64,000 nucleotides of DNA. Source: CAUZIB01 sp963578805 (lineage in GTDB: Bacteria > Acidobacteriota > Vicinamibacteria > Vicinamibacterales > UBA8438). Position numbers and translations under genes: made by a program. A model generated the notes under the pieces. That model saw nothing but the letters and a program-made list of their open reading frames with translations, was not told the DNA's origin and searched no databases. Numbering within the stretch: the first letter of the stretch is position 1; every line of letters starts with the position of its first letter. The DNA is taken from contig CAUZDY010000010.1 of NCBI GenBank assembly GCA_963578805.1, positions 21,082 to 85,081 on the forward strand, given 5' to 3'. Positions 33,966 to 43,008 of the stretch are shown in pieces.

Positions 33966-34150
33966 CAAGGCCGGACCTGTTTCGCGATCCTCTCTGGCGT
34001 CCACGTGAATTACCTGATTGACCGGGTTGGAACGGCATTGTTCTCCGAACGTTGTTCACAGCTCAGCCGGACCAAGTTCAGGCCGCAACCTGCTGTTTTT
34101 CTTGCAGTTGTGGCGTCCACATACGTGCAATTCCCCTTGGGGACCCCACT
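33966..34150 (-). repeat. DUF5681-derived element, copy 1
   Basis: Minus strand: a leader (34039-34150) and then ATG 34038 opening MPFQPGQSGNSRGRQRGSRN, the N-terminal motif of DUF5681 proteins. The frame closes after 40 residues at 33916, so it is a truncated gene. It shares about 150 bases with copies at 35748-35930 and 44444-44610. The helicase gene lies between copies 1 and 2. The rest of the gap 33697-34455 shows no other gene. Confidence 0.8.
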
Positions 34151-34455
34151 GGCAACTCAGGCGGCGCACGTGTCGATTAACTACGCGGCTGTCGGCGTCA
34201 CGGCACCCCGCATGGTAAAGGGTAAAACTCCCCGTGGGGAAGCCACTTTCCTCATCTAGCGCAACGTGTTAACGTTATATCTGAAACGGCGATTAGGTTT
34301 CCTCCCACCCAGAAGCCCCGCTTGAACTCAGTGAGTTTTTCCAGACCGTAAGTAACGGCCCTTACCTAATTACCCCAAGTAACGCTTGCGGTTCATGTGA
34401 ATCAGTAGGCGCAGATGCCCTTGCGCGGGTGAGCGAGGGCCGGAGTACAAACCGT

Positions 34456-35799
34456 ATGAATTTCACTGACCTTGGCCTGCGTTCTGAAATAGTTCGAGCT
34501 ATCGCGGGATATGCCACACCCACGGCAATTCAAGAAAAAGCGATTCCTGTAGTTCTTGAAAGTCGAGATCTTATCGCATGTGCTCAGACTGGCACTGGCA
34601 AAACCGCCGCATTCCTGTTGCCCATCCTGCAGCAATTGTCTATCGGAAGGCCGTCTGTTCGCCCTCGGGCACTGGTCATTACACCGACCCGCGAGCTAGC
34701 CGCACAGATCGGTGATATGACCAAGCGTTACGGAAAACATCTAAACCTTCGAAGTGCCGTTGTTTTTGGAGGCGTCGGAATGGCACCGCAAACACGAAAA
34801 CTGGCAGGAGGATTGGACCTATTGATTGCAACTCCTGGACGGCTTCTCGACCATATTAGCCGAAAACAGGCATCTCTCAATCACATTCGCACCATCGTTT
34901 TAGACGAAGCCGACCGGATGCTCGATATGGGATTTCTACCCGATGTCCGTCGCATCCTTTCTGTCTTGCCGAAGAAGCGTCAGAACCTATTTTTTTCAGC
35001 AACGATGCCAGATGAGATCGAATCCTTAATTCGGCGCACCAGCCGGGAACCGGTGATGGTCGAGGTTACTCGGCGGGCAACACCAGTCAGTAGCGTCACG
35101 CAGGTCATTCACCCTGTGCAAACGGATCGTAAGAAGGAGTTACTTAAAGCCCTTCTAAAGAACGGAAACATGCATCGAACTTTGGTGTTTACTCGCACTA
35201 AAGCCCGAGCGAACCAGTTAGCTAAGGTGTTGGACAAATCCGGCCACGCTGCCACGGCCATTCACAGTAATAAGAGTCAGAGTGCTAGGATGCGAGCATT
35301 GGCACATTTCCGAGACGGAAAGTTTGACATTCTCATCGCGACGGATATTGCTGCCCGCGGTCTTGATGTTGAAGGCATTAGCCACGTCGTAAATTTTGAG
35401 CTACCTGATACCCCTGAAGACTACATACATCGGATTGGTCGCACAGCCAGAGCCGGTGGCAGCGGCCATGCTATTTCCCTCGTCGCACCTCAGGAACATA
35501 AGAAATTAGCTGCTATCGAGCGACTCCTCAAAAAACCAATCAAACAGGAACCGGCTTCAGGATTTCTTATTGCAACGGATGCTTCGAAATTAGAACCGAG
35601 CCGGAAGCTGAAACAACAACCGACAACCCCATCAAGACGAAAGCTCCATAGATCGAAGGATCCCTCGTTTTCACGAAACGGTGAAAAACAGACATTCCGG
35701 ACTGGCAGCAAGAAATTACACCGAAACAAGAGAACTCGCAGCCGACAGGAGCGCTTGTTCCGCGATCCTCTCGGGCGTCAGAGCGGATTACCTGATTGA
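34456..35799 (+). CDS. rhlE: DEAD-box RNA helicase, RhlE type
   Basis: 447 residues from ATG 34456 (MNFTDLGL, the usual RhlE start); a GTG at 34429 is in frame. All helicase motifs are present: Q motif (TPTAIQEKAIP), AQTGTGKT, PTRELA, GG, TPGR, DEAD, SAT, TDIAARGLD and HRIGRTARAG. A basic tail follows from about 375. It unwinds short RNA duplexes, for example in RNA decay or ribosome assembly. The last 15 codons (ERLFRDPLGRQSGLPD) and the stop lie inside DUF5681-derived repeat copy 2, so the native C-terminus was replaced by the repeat read antisense. The core is untouched, so activity is expected. Confidence 0.9.
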   Translation: MNFTDLGLRSEIVRAIAGYATPTAIQEKAIPVVLESRDLIACAQTGTGKTAAFLLPILQQLSIGRPSVRPRALVITPTRELAAQIGDMTKRYGKHLNLRSAVVFGGVGMAPQTRKLAGGLDLLIATPGRLLDHISRKQASLNHIRTIVLDEADRMLDMGFLPDVRRILSVLPKKRQNLFFSATMPDEIESLIRRTSREPVMVEVTRRATPVSSVTQVIHPVQTDRKKELLKALLKNGNMHRTLVFTRTKARANQLAKVLDKSGHAATAIHSNKSQSARMRALAHFRDGKFDILIATDIAARGLDVEGISHVVNFELPDTPEDYIHRIGRTARAGGSGHAISLVAPQEHKKLAAIERLLKKPIKQEPASGFLIATDASKLEPSRKLKQQPTTPSRRKLHRSKDPSFSRNGEKQTFRTGSKKLHRNKRTRSRQERLFRDPLGRQSGLPD

Positions 35800-35930
35800 C
35801 CGGGTTGGAAGGGCATTGTTCTCCGAATGTTGTTTACAGCGCACCCGGACCAAGTGCAGGCCGCAACCTGCGCTTTTCCTTGGAGTTTGGGCATCCACAT
35901 AAGTGCGATTCCTCTTGGGGACGCCATTTT
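35748..35930 (-). repeat. DUF5681-derived element, copy 2
   Basis: Minus strand: leader 35817-35930, then ATG 35816 opening MPFQPGQSGNPL, then a TGA, after which the text continues RPRGSRNKR in the same frame. The copy is therefore a nonsense-mutated DUF5681 start. It carries the last codons and stop of the helicase on the plus strand. Confidence 0.8.
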
Positions 35931-36113
35931 TGTTTCATCACCTTGTCTCTCCATTAACTCCCTGAAAACAAGACAGATTGTGGCGGTTCAAAACTTCTGG
36001 TCCGTCGACCAACTGACCGTCTGGGACAATCCGGCGGCCATAAGATCGCATCAACCGGCGCTGAGTCAGTGCAGTTGCCAGCGTACATTTGTTCGACAAA
36101 CGGGAGGATAACG

Positions 36114-36944
36114 ATGACACGCGCGATGATCCTAATCGCGGGCCTTGCCATGCCACGACTCGCCTTGCTGGGCTTCACGCTGACGCTGGCCGGGGTCACC
36201 ACATTCGCTCAGACCCCAGATACGATGTTTCTTGAGGAGTTGACCTGGACCGAGGTCCGCAACGCCATCCAGGCCGGGACAACGACAATAATTATCCCGA
36301 CCGCGGGCACGGAACAGAAGGGTCCGCACATGGTGCTGGGTGAGCACCGGTTCGTCGTGAATCATGCGGCGGGGCTCATCGCGCGTCGGTTGGGCAACGC
36401 GCTGGTCGCTCCGGTCATCACCCACGTGCCTGAGGGTAACCTGGACCCTCCGTCCGGTCACATGCGCTACCCCGGCACCATCACGTTGCCAAACGAGTAT
36501 TTCATGAAGGTCGTCGAGTACTCGGCGCGGAGTCTGGCTGTGCACGGCTTCATCGACATTGTGCTCATCGGTGACAGCGGTGGAAACCAGCGCGGCATGC
36601 AGCAGGTAGCGGAGTTACTTAACGCCGAGTGGACAATGGAGCCGACCCGAGTGCACTTTGTCGGGGACTACTACTCCAATAACGGATTTCGCGAATGGCT
36701 TACGAGCCAGGGTGAGACCGCGGACACCATCGGCGGACATGCCGGTATCAGCGACACCTCGCAGCTCCTCCATGTGGCTCCGGAACACATTCGAGACGAC
36801 CGCCGCGCCCCACTGGGTGGATTCGACGGCAGTGGTGTCTCAGGCGACCCAACCCGCGCGTCAGCCGCGCGCGGTCGGCGGGGAATCGAGCTTAAGGTCG
36901 AGGCCGCCGTTCAACAGATCGGGACATTGATGGCCGAGCGCTAA
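36114..36944 (+). CDS. exported creatininase-family protein with altered metal ligands
   Basis: 276 residues from ATG 36114, with GGAGG six bases upstream. A signal peptide covers about 1-33 (TTFAQ). The creatininase fold is recognisable: LTWTEVRNAIQ, PTAGTEQKGPHMVLGEHRFV, PEGNLDPPSGHMRYPGT, VLIGDSGGNQ and GGHAGISDTS. In the classic enzyme the metals are held by Glu, His and Asp in TEQHGPHLPLGTD and by the His of NGHGGN. Here these become TEQKGPHMVLGEH and GDSGGN, so three ligands change at once. Either the metal site is rebuilt with other residues or the protein is not a hydrolase. Confidence 0.8.
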   Translation: MTRAMILIAGLAMPRLALLGFTLTLAGVTTFAQTPDTMFLEELTWTEVRNAIQAGTTTIIIPTAGTEQKGPHMVLGEHRFVVNHAAGLIARRLGNALVAPVITHVPEGNLDPPSGHMRYPGTITLPNEYFMKVVEYSARSLAVHGFIDIVLIGDSGGNQRGMQQVAELLNAEWTMEPTRVHFVGDYYSNNGFREWLTSQGETADTIGGHAGISDTSQLLHVAPEHIRDDRRAPLGGFDGSGVSGDPTRASAARGRRGIELKVEAAVQQIGTLMAER

Positions 36945-37183
36945 GAGAGGATCGGATTGTAACAGTCTAGATACATGGTCTAATTGGTGCGCGGATGGCC
37001 CCAGACCAAATCAACGAAAGCCAACGCCTTGCTCGCGAAGGGGAAGTCACACATCCGCGTAAACCGTCGGCTCTCTCGCAGCCCCCAGCCCGCCAGCCGT
37101 AGGGCCAGGCTACATCCCAGGCCCCGAGGCCACAACACACCGCGCACCCCGTTCTTCCCGGTCACGGTCGTGCCGCTTTCGTC

Positions 37184-39007
37184 TCAGCAGCTCACACAAT
37201 TGTGGTTGTTCGTCGCGCCCAGACTCTCCAGTAGCGCCAGCGTCTCAGGGAACGGTTCCATACGTTGGACAGGGCCATTCGCCATGTCCATCGTGGTCTG
37301 CCCTCGACGGCTCACGGCCGTCACGTCGGCGCCCTGCTCCACCAGGTAAAGGATGAGCTCGTTGTCTCCCCTGGCCGCCGCATGGTGGACGGGATTGTAA
37401 CCATTATGATCCCTGGCATTCACGTCGGCGCCAAGCTCCTCGACGAGGAACTTGACCGTTGGCAGCCAGGCGTCCAGGACGTGCCGGTGTGTGTTCCCGG
37501 CATACCCCTGACCGTAGCCCACCCCCGATGCCGCGTGGATCGGGTATACGCCAGGCCCACCCATTGCAACGGGTGGGATCCCAGAGTGATCGGTGTCATC
37601 ACCAAGTCTCAGACTCTGTGGTGTTTTGGCGGGAACTGCTGTAGAGCCTCGAGCGGCTATGGTCGGGAGGTTTGGCTCCGCCCCGTAGGCGAGCAGCAGA
37701 CGCATGGCCTCAATGTCGAGCGCATGCACAGCCCGCCAGAAAGGCGTTGCACCCGCTCGGTCGACGCCTAACATGTCGCGGTTGTACGTCGTGAACCACA
37801 ACGACTTCGTCAGTCGGACATTCGGGTCTACTCCGGCCTCCAGCACCGCCTCCATCAACTGCAGATACGACACGTGCTGCTGCAGGTAGTCGGTCGGCTG
37901 CGGATGGCGGCTTTCGGGCGCCCACCGTATATTCAGGGCAGCGTAGAGCGGCGTCGCTCCGGCATCGCTCGCCAGCCGCGGATCGGCGCCCCTCTCAAGC
38001 AGCAACATCGCCAGGTCAAAGTGCCCGTTGATCGACGCAATGAGCATCGCGCTGGTGTTGTCGGCCGCGCTCAGCTGGTTGGGGTCGGCACCGCCGTCGA
38101 GGAACGCGAGCACCGCATCGATGTGGCCCTCCCGCGCCGCAAGAAGCAGCGCCGTCAGACCGCCGTACGTGCCCACCAGGTCCGGGTATCCCACAAGGCA
38201 TCCAGAACATGGGGCCTCTCGTCCTTCCAGTAGGTCAGCTTCGACCGCCGCTGCGTCCCTCGTCTGCTCCGCTGCCTGCTGCTCTGGTAGGTCATCCCGT
38301 GTGAATTCGGGAGCTGGTACCGGTTCAGTCAGGTCCACACGCTCACCACGGGCCCGCCTCTCCTGGAGGGCTACCATCCGTTCTTTCCGTTGACGTTTCT
38401 CCGCTTGATCCATCTCGCTTCGCGCGGAGATGTCGACCACCTTTGCCTTGATCCCCGAGTCGGCGCCGCCGGCCAGTAGGGCTGTGATGGCATCCACCCG
38501 ATCGGCCGCCGCGGCAAACATTAGTGGGGTCTGTCCCCACTGCGGTTCACGGGCGTCCGGCTCGGCTCCGCGGGCGAGGAGCACCTCCACCGCTTCGCCG
38601 CTGCCCGAAGCCGCCGCGAAGTGCAGAGGAGTGGCCCCGGTCGTCGTGGAGGCATTCGCGTCAGCTCCAGCCTCGACGAGAACGCTAACTACTGACGCGT
38701 GGCCGGCCGTGCTGGCCACGTGGAGCGGTGTGTGCTCGCCGAGTCGAGTCACCGCCTCCGGGTTGGCCCCGGCGCCGATCAACATCGCTGCCATCTCGAC
38801 GTTACCGTGCTTCGCCGCCCAGTGCAGTCCCGTCATGCCGTCCCCCTGCGCCGCGTTCACGTCGGCGCCCCTGTCGAGCAGGGAACGGACGGCTTCGATC
38901 TCCCGCCCCATGGCCGTGTCGGCCACCGGCGCGTCGACCGCCGCGCCCACCGTGATGGCCGCCACACCCATCGCGCCGATCACGTATGCAAGTTTGCCCT
39001 TTGGCAT
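37184..39007 (-). CDS. exported ankyrin-repeat protein
   Basis: 607 residues from ATG 39007, with AGGGAGAGAGG upstream. A signal peptide covers the first 25 or so. About ten ankyrin repeats follow in two blocks, e.g. TGLHWAAKHGNVEMAAMLIG, TPLHVASTAGHASVVSVLVE, TALLLAAREGHIDAVLAFLD and YNPVHHAAARGDNELILYLV. They are separated by a charged helical insert (about 195-270). CSGCLVGYPD in the insert and the C-terminal CVSC are two CxxC-like sites. It is the third gene of the DUF1592-DUF1552-ankyrin operon, 17 bases after the DUF1552 stop. Ankyrin repeats bind proteins, perhaps the other two products. Confidence 0.88.
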   Translation of the reverse strand: MPKGKLAYVIGAMGVAAITVGAAVDAPVADTAMGREIEAVRSLLDRGADVNAAQGDGMTGLHWAAKHGNVEMAAMLIGAGANPEAVTRLGEHTPLHVASTAGHASVVSVLVEAGADANASTTTGATPLHFAAASGSGEAVEVLLARGAEPDAREPQWGQTPLMFAAAADRVDAITALLAGGADSGIKAKVVDISARSEMDQAEKRQRKERMVALQERRARGERVDLTEPVPAPEFTRDDLPEQQAAEQTRDAAAVEADLLEGREAPCSGCLVGYPDLVGTYGGLTALLLAAREGHIDAVLAFLDGGADPNQLSAADNTSAMLIASINGHFDLAMLLLERGADPRLASDAGATPLYAALNIRWAPESRHPQPTDYLQQHVSYLQLMEAVLEAGVDPNVRLTKSLWFTTYNRDMLGVDRAGATPFWRAVHALDIEAMRLLLAYGAEPNLPTIAARGSTAVPAKTPQSLRLGDDTDHSGIPPVAMGGPGVYPIHAASGVGYGQGYAGNTHRHVLDAWLPTVKFLVEELGADVNARDHNGYNPVHHAAARGDNELILYLVEQGADVTAVSRRGQTTMDMANGPVQRMEPFPETLALLESLGATNNHNCVSC

Positions 39008-39024
39008 GCCTCTCTCCCTTAGAA

Positions 39025-40419
39025 TCACACCGACAGCGAGAATGCGTTCGTGCTGTCTCCGAAGCTCTTCGTATCATCGAACCCGAGCTTGTGCGTCAAG
39101 CTCAACATCACGTTCGCCATCGGTGTTCCAGGGGTGGCTCTGAGATGGAGATTGCCGTCGAGCTGCCCGTTGGCGCCACCGGCCACAAAGAGCGGGCACC
39201 GTTTGTGGTTGTGCACGTTGGAGTTGCCCATCGGGGACCCATAGATGATCATGGTCTTGTCGAGCAGGTTGCCGTCACCCTCCTCAATGCTCTTCAGCTT
39301 CTCCAGAAAGTACGAGACCAACCCGACGTGATAGCGGTTGATGAGCATGAGGTCGTCGATGTTTGACTCATTTTCACCGTGGTGCGATGCCGGATGGAAC
39401 CCCTTAGCCACACCGCTCTCCGGATAGACACGGCTCGACGCATCGCGTGCCATCTTGAACGAAACGACCCTCGTCATGTCCGTCTCGAGCGCCAGCGCCT
39501 GCAGATCGAACATCAGCTTGACGTGTTCGTCGAAGGAGTCGGGCACGCCCGCGGGGGATCCTGGCAGCGTCCTTGGCATACCGCCGCTATTCTTCTCCTC
39601 GACCCGTTGGATACGCCGTTCGAGCTCACGGATGTCCTGTAGATACCGGTCCATGCGCCGACGGTCAGTTGGACCTAGCTCTCGTTTGAGCTGCGCCACC
39701 TCACCGGTGAGGAAATCAAGAACGCTCTTGCGGGACCGTTGCTGCTTGGCTCGCTCCTCGGGCGTACCGCCTGCGCCAAAGAGCTGATCGAACGCGAGTC
39801 GAGGGTTCCGGATCATCGGCAGCGGCTGATCTACTGCCGCCCAACTGATGGTATCGGTGTACACGCAGGAATACCCGTAGCCACAACCCCCCGCCTGATC
39901 CACGTTCTCGATGCAGAGCTGCATCGAGGGGATGGGCGTCTCCTGTCCAAATCGCTGGGCGTACATCTGATCGATCGACGTCCCTGCCCTAACATCTGAG
40001 CTCTCGGTTTGCTTGGGATGGGCTTGGGTCAGGAACGTCGCGCTGGACCGGAAGTGATCTCCGCCGATCTCGTTGGGTATGACCGCCTCAGCCGCCGCTA
40101 CGTCGGTGTCGCTGATGATGGTCAGGTAGTCCCGGAACGGGTCGAGAGGACTCAAGGCGCTCGGACCGAGGTCGAAGTCGTGGCCCACGGCCGCCGGTGA
40201 CCAGAGATGCTGCGAGGCCCCGTACTTCGTGCTTCCGGCCGCTCCGTGCACCATCTCGATACAGACCAGGCGGGTCGGGTCGAGCGACGCACCTGTCACG
40301 GTTCTGGCCCACCGCTGGCCCGCGGGGACGAAGGCGTCGAGAAACGGTAGAGCGGCCGTCACACCCAGGCCACGGAGGAAGGTTCGCCGGGGAAGGTGCT
40401 TACCGGTGATGAAAGTCAT
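39025..40419 (-). CDS. DUF1552 protein with Tat signal
   Basis: 464 residues. The N-terminus has PRRTFLRGLGVTAALPFLDA, a clear twin-arginine signal. The body is the DUF1552 family, usually found beside DUF1592 proteins in Planctomycetes and Acidobacteriota: VCIEMVHGAAGSTKYGASQH, SAHPKQTESSDVRAGTSIDQ-like text, SVLDFLTGEVAQLKRELGPT, HHGENESNIDDLMLINRYHV and MGNSNVHNHKRCPLFVAGG. The late GSxMGNSNxHxHxxxP motif resembles sulfatase/alkaline-phosphatase-type metal sites. The function is not established. It lies 11 bases downstream of the DUF1592 gene. Confidence 0.88.
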   Translation of the reverse strand: MTFITGKHLPRRTFLRGLGVTAALPFLDAFVPAGQRWARTVTGASLDPTRLVCIEMVHGAAGSTKYGASQHLWSPAAVGHDFDLGPSALSPLDPFRDYLTIISDTDVAAAEAVIPNEIGGDHFRSSATFLTQAHPKQTESSDVRAGTSIDQMYAQRFGQETPIPSMQLCIENVDQAGGCGYGYSCVYTDTISWAAVDQPLPMIRNPRLAFDQLFGAGGTPEERAKQQRSRKSVLDFLTGEVAQLKRELGPTDRRRMDRYLQDIRELERRIQRVEEKNSGGMPRTLPGSPAGVPDSFDEHVKLMFDLQALALETDMTRVVSFKMARDASSRVYPESGVAKGFHPASHHGENESNIDDLMLINRYHVGLVSYFLEKLKSIEEGDGNLLDKTMIIYGSPMGNSNVHNHKRCPLFVAGGANGQLDGNLHLRATPGTPMANVMLSLTHKLGFDDTKSFGDSTNAFSLSV

Positions 40420-40430
40420 ATCCTCGTCTC

Positions 40431-42923
40431 CTATTCCGCACGCTTCATCTGGAATGCTGGACTATTGACGACACCGAGAATGAACGCCGAGAGGCGGTTG
40501 TCGTTGGCTGCCGCTTCCCGCGTCACAGCGCGTACCGCCGGCATATCATAGTACTCGATTCGCCGACCGATGCCGTAGGCCATCAGGTTCTCGGTAAAGG
40601 TCCGAATCAACGGCGTGGGACGGTTCAGCAGCGCTTCTCGAAGATCCGCCGGACTGCTCACCGCGGTTCCGTCGTACAACTCGCCCGCCGCATCGACGGG
40701 AGCACCGTTGTCCTTGATCCGCCAGGCTCCGGTCACATCGAAGTTTTCGAGCGCCAGGCCAAGCGGATCGATCACGCGATGACACGAACTACACGCAGGA
40801 CTCGCGCGATGCTGCTCCATCCGCTCGCGCACCGTCAGAGGTCGGCCGCCTTCTGCCGCCGACGTCTCCTCTAAATCAGGTACGTTCGGTGGTGGCGGCG
40901 GCGGCGGGCTCCCGAGCAAGACCTCCATTACCCATTTACCTCGGAGCACGGGCGAGGTCCACGATGCATGAGACGTCAGTGTCAGGATACTGCTCTGCCC
41001 CAGAAGGCCTCGCCGTTGGTCGTCTGGGGACGGTACGCGGCGGAACTCAGTACCCGCCACGTTCGGCACGCCATAGTGCTTGGCGAGGCGCTCGTTAACG
41101 AACGTGTAGTCCGCCGTAAAGAGCTCAAGCAAACTCCGGTCGTCCTTGACGAGGTTGTAGAAGAACAACTCCGTTTCACGCCGCATCGCTGTTTTGAGTT
41201 GCTCGTCGAAATCGGGATAGATCCGCACATCGGGATGAATCTCGTCGAGATCCGACAATCGGAGCCATTGACTCGCGAACCGCGTGGCCAATGCCTCCGC
41301 GCGGGGATCGGCCAGCATCCGGCGCACCTGCCGCTCCAACTCGGCTGGATCCGCGAGTCGGTCCTCGCTCGCAACGCGGATAAGCTCGCTGTCCGGACCC
41401 CTGGCCCAGAGGAAGAACGATAGACGCGAAGCCAGGGCTAAGTCGCTAACGGGAAAGTCCACGCCCGAATCGGCGTCGACCGGTGGCTCCTCAAAGCGAA
41501 ACACGAAATGAGGGCTCGCCAGAATTCCCTCCAACGCCATTCTGATCCCTGGCTCGAAGCCTCCCTCCGTGGTGCCTGCTTCGTACAACGACATGAGGGC
41601 GTCCAGGTTCGCCGAGCTGAGTGGCCTCCGGTACGCCTGGCTCCCCAGCCGCTCGACGATCTCGCGAGCACACGGGAGCGCCGCGCTGGCCGAATCCGGC
41701 CGGCATGTGAAGATCTTTCGGCGACTCGGGGTGTCGGACACGCCCGTCGAATTCTGCGGCCCGCGTATGGCTAAATCCCGCAGGTGAGGCAGACTCGTGA
41801 AGCCGTAGGCATCGGCGATGCTCGTGCTAGCCATCGACCACGCATGCGGCGAGATCACGTCCTGGACCGGTCCCTCGAGCCTCCTCACGAACCCGGCGGC
41901 CACCCGATGTGGACCCGCTTCGACACGGATGGGGTCGGTCCAAATGTTCACGCCGTCGGGGTCGGACACGTGCATCCACCGTGGAATGTCGAGCAACGCG
42001 GCCCGCTCGCCATTCACCGAAATCTCGACCTGCTCTGGGTTTTCCGTCGTATGGAGCGTCCCCGGACCATTTCCGAAGAGCGCCCCGGTCGTCTCGTGAT
42101 GGAACGAAACCCTGAAGACGTACTCCCCATCGGCCGGAAAAGTGTGAGCCACCGAGAGTCCGCCGCGGGTACCGTACGGCGCGCCCTCGACATGATCCGT
42201 TTGCGAGACCCACCGGGTCACCTGGTAGGTTGTCTCGCTAGGGGTCGCGGTAGGATCGCCGACCGCCAGTCGACTAACCGTGCTGGCCGCCCGCAGGTAA
42301 CCATTCATCAGCGTCGCCGACAACGGCTGGGCGTCGGCAATGTTGTCAAAATTGGCGCTCTTGGTATCGAGCGGCAGATACTCGCCGGCGTCGATGTCGA
42401 GCCCCAGGAGGTCGCGAACCGAGCGTTCATACTCCGCGCGATTGAGTCGTTGAAAGGTCCGCCGGCCGGGGTTGCGGCTGGCCGCCGACGCCTCGTCGAT
42501 CCGCGTTTCCAATGAAGTCGCAAGGCTCGCAAGCGCGCTTTCATCCGGTCGCTGGACGCCCGCCGGAGGCATCATGCCCGCCCGTAGCTTGCGGATCACC
42601 TTCTCCGCGAGCTCAGAGTTTTCGTCAGCCTGTGCCACCTCGAACGACTCGAGCGACATATTGCCGTAGCGCGCTCGATCGTTGTGGCAACCCTGGCACG
42701 TTTCTTCGATAATCGCCTGGCCCGAGGCATCGCCCGGCCGAACGCTAGCCAACTGCGCTTGAGCCGGTGGGCCGTTGACGACCACCAGACCCAACGACAG
42801 GGCCACCACGCTCAGCGCCTCAGCCGTCAATCTGGCAATCCCCACCGTATTCGGCTGACGGTAGACACTGTCCTCACGAAGGCCGCCATCGCCTGTTAAT
42901 CCCACCGATGGCCAGAGTAACAC
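40431..42923 (-). CDS. DUF1592/DUF1588 protein with an N-terminal cytochrome c domain
   Basis: About 830 residues from GTG 42923; a GTG near residue 27 may be the true start, since the signal peptide (27-57, PAQAQ) begins there. An N-terminal PSD/cytochrome domain has one haem motif CQGCHN. The usual chain of Planctomycete domains follows: DUF1587 (NRAEYERSVRDLLGLDIDAG), DUF1595, DUF1592 (LASRLSFFLWARGPDSELIR, FASQWLRLSDLD), DUF1588 (RGLLGQSSILTLTSHASWTS, with CSSCHRVIDPLGLALENFD as a second CxxCH) and DUF1585. The haem motifs suggest a periplasmic electron-transfer protein. The partner proteins are DUF1552 and the ankyrin protein. The biochemical reaction is unknown. Confidence 0.88.
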   Translation of the reverse strand: MLLWPSVGLTGDGGLREDSVYRQPNTVGIARLTAEALSVVALSLGLVVVNGPPAQAQLASVRPGDASGQAIIEETCQGCHNDRARYGNMSLESFEVAQADENSELAEKVIRKLRAGMMPPAGVQRPDESALASLATSLETRIDEASAASRNPGRRTFQRLNRAEYERSVRDLLGLDIDAGEYLPLDTKSANFDNIADAQPLSATLMNGYLRAASTVSRLAVGDPTATPSETTYQVTRWVSQTDHVEGAPYGTRGGLSVAHTFPADGEYVFRVSFHHETTGALFGNGPGTLHTTENPEQVEISVNGERAALLDIPRWMHVSDPDGVNIWTDPIRVEAGPHRVAAGFVRRLEGPVQDVISPHAWSMASTSIADAYGFTSLPHLRDLAIRGPQNSTGVSDTPSRRKIFTCRPDSASAALPCAREIVERLGSQAYRRPLSSANLDALMSLYEAGTTEGGFEPGIRMALEGILASPHFVFRFEEPPVDADSGVDFPVSDLALASRLSFFLWARGPDSELIRVASEDRLADPAELERQVRRMLADPRAEALATRFASQWLRLSDLDEIHPDVRIYPDFDEQLKTAMRRETELFFYNLVKDDRSLLELFTADYTFVNERLAKHYGVPNVAGTEFRRVPSPDDQRRGLLGQSSILTLTSHASWTSPVLRGKWVMEVLLGSPPPPPPPNVPDLEETSAAEGGRPLTVRERMEQHRASPACSSCHRVIDPLGLALENFDVTGAWRIKDNGAPVDAAGELYDGTAVSSPADLREALLNRPTPLIRTFTENLMAYGIGRRIEYYDMPAVRAVTREAAANDNRLSAFILGVVNSPAFQMKRAE

Positions 42924-43008
42924 AGCTCGAATAGATGGCCGGATTAAATCAGAATCAGAGTCTTATTTATTTGGCCACTACTTTGAAGCTCCGATGCCTC
43001 AGTGTGCT

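Noticed and set aside
33936..34259. Plus-strand frames with YLIDRVGTALFSE in all three repeat copies (also at 35681 and 44207)
   Set aside because: First taken for a conserved small protein. The same bases read on the minus strand give the DUF5681 start MPFQPGQSGN, which explains the conservation better.
37265..39366. Several plus-strand frames of 110-240 codons opposite the ankyrin and DUF1552 genes
   Set aside because: Shadows with Ser/Arg/Pro-rich composition; the minus-strand proteins have clear domains and ribosome sites.
41784..42515. Plus-strand frame of 243 codons opposite the DUF1592 gene
   Set aside because: Antisense shadow; the DUF1592 protein on the other strand is full length with haem motifs.
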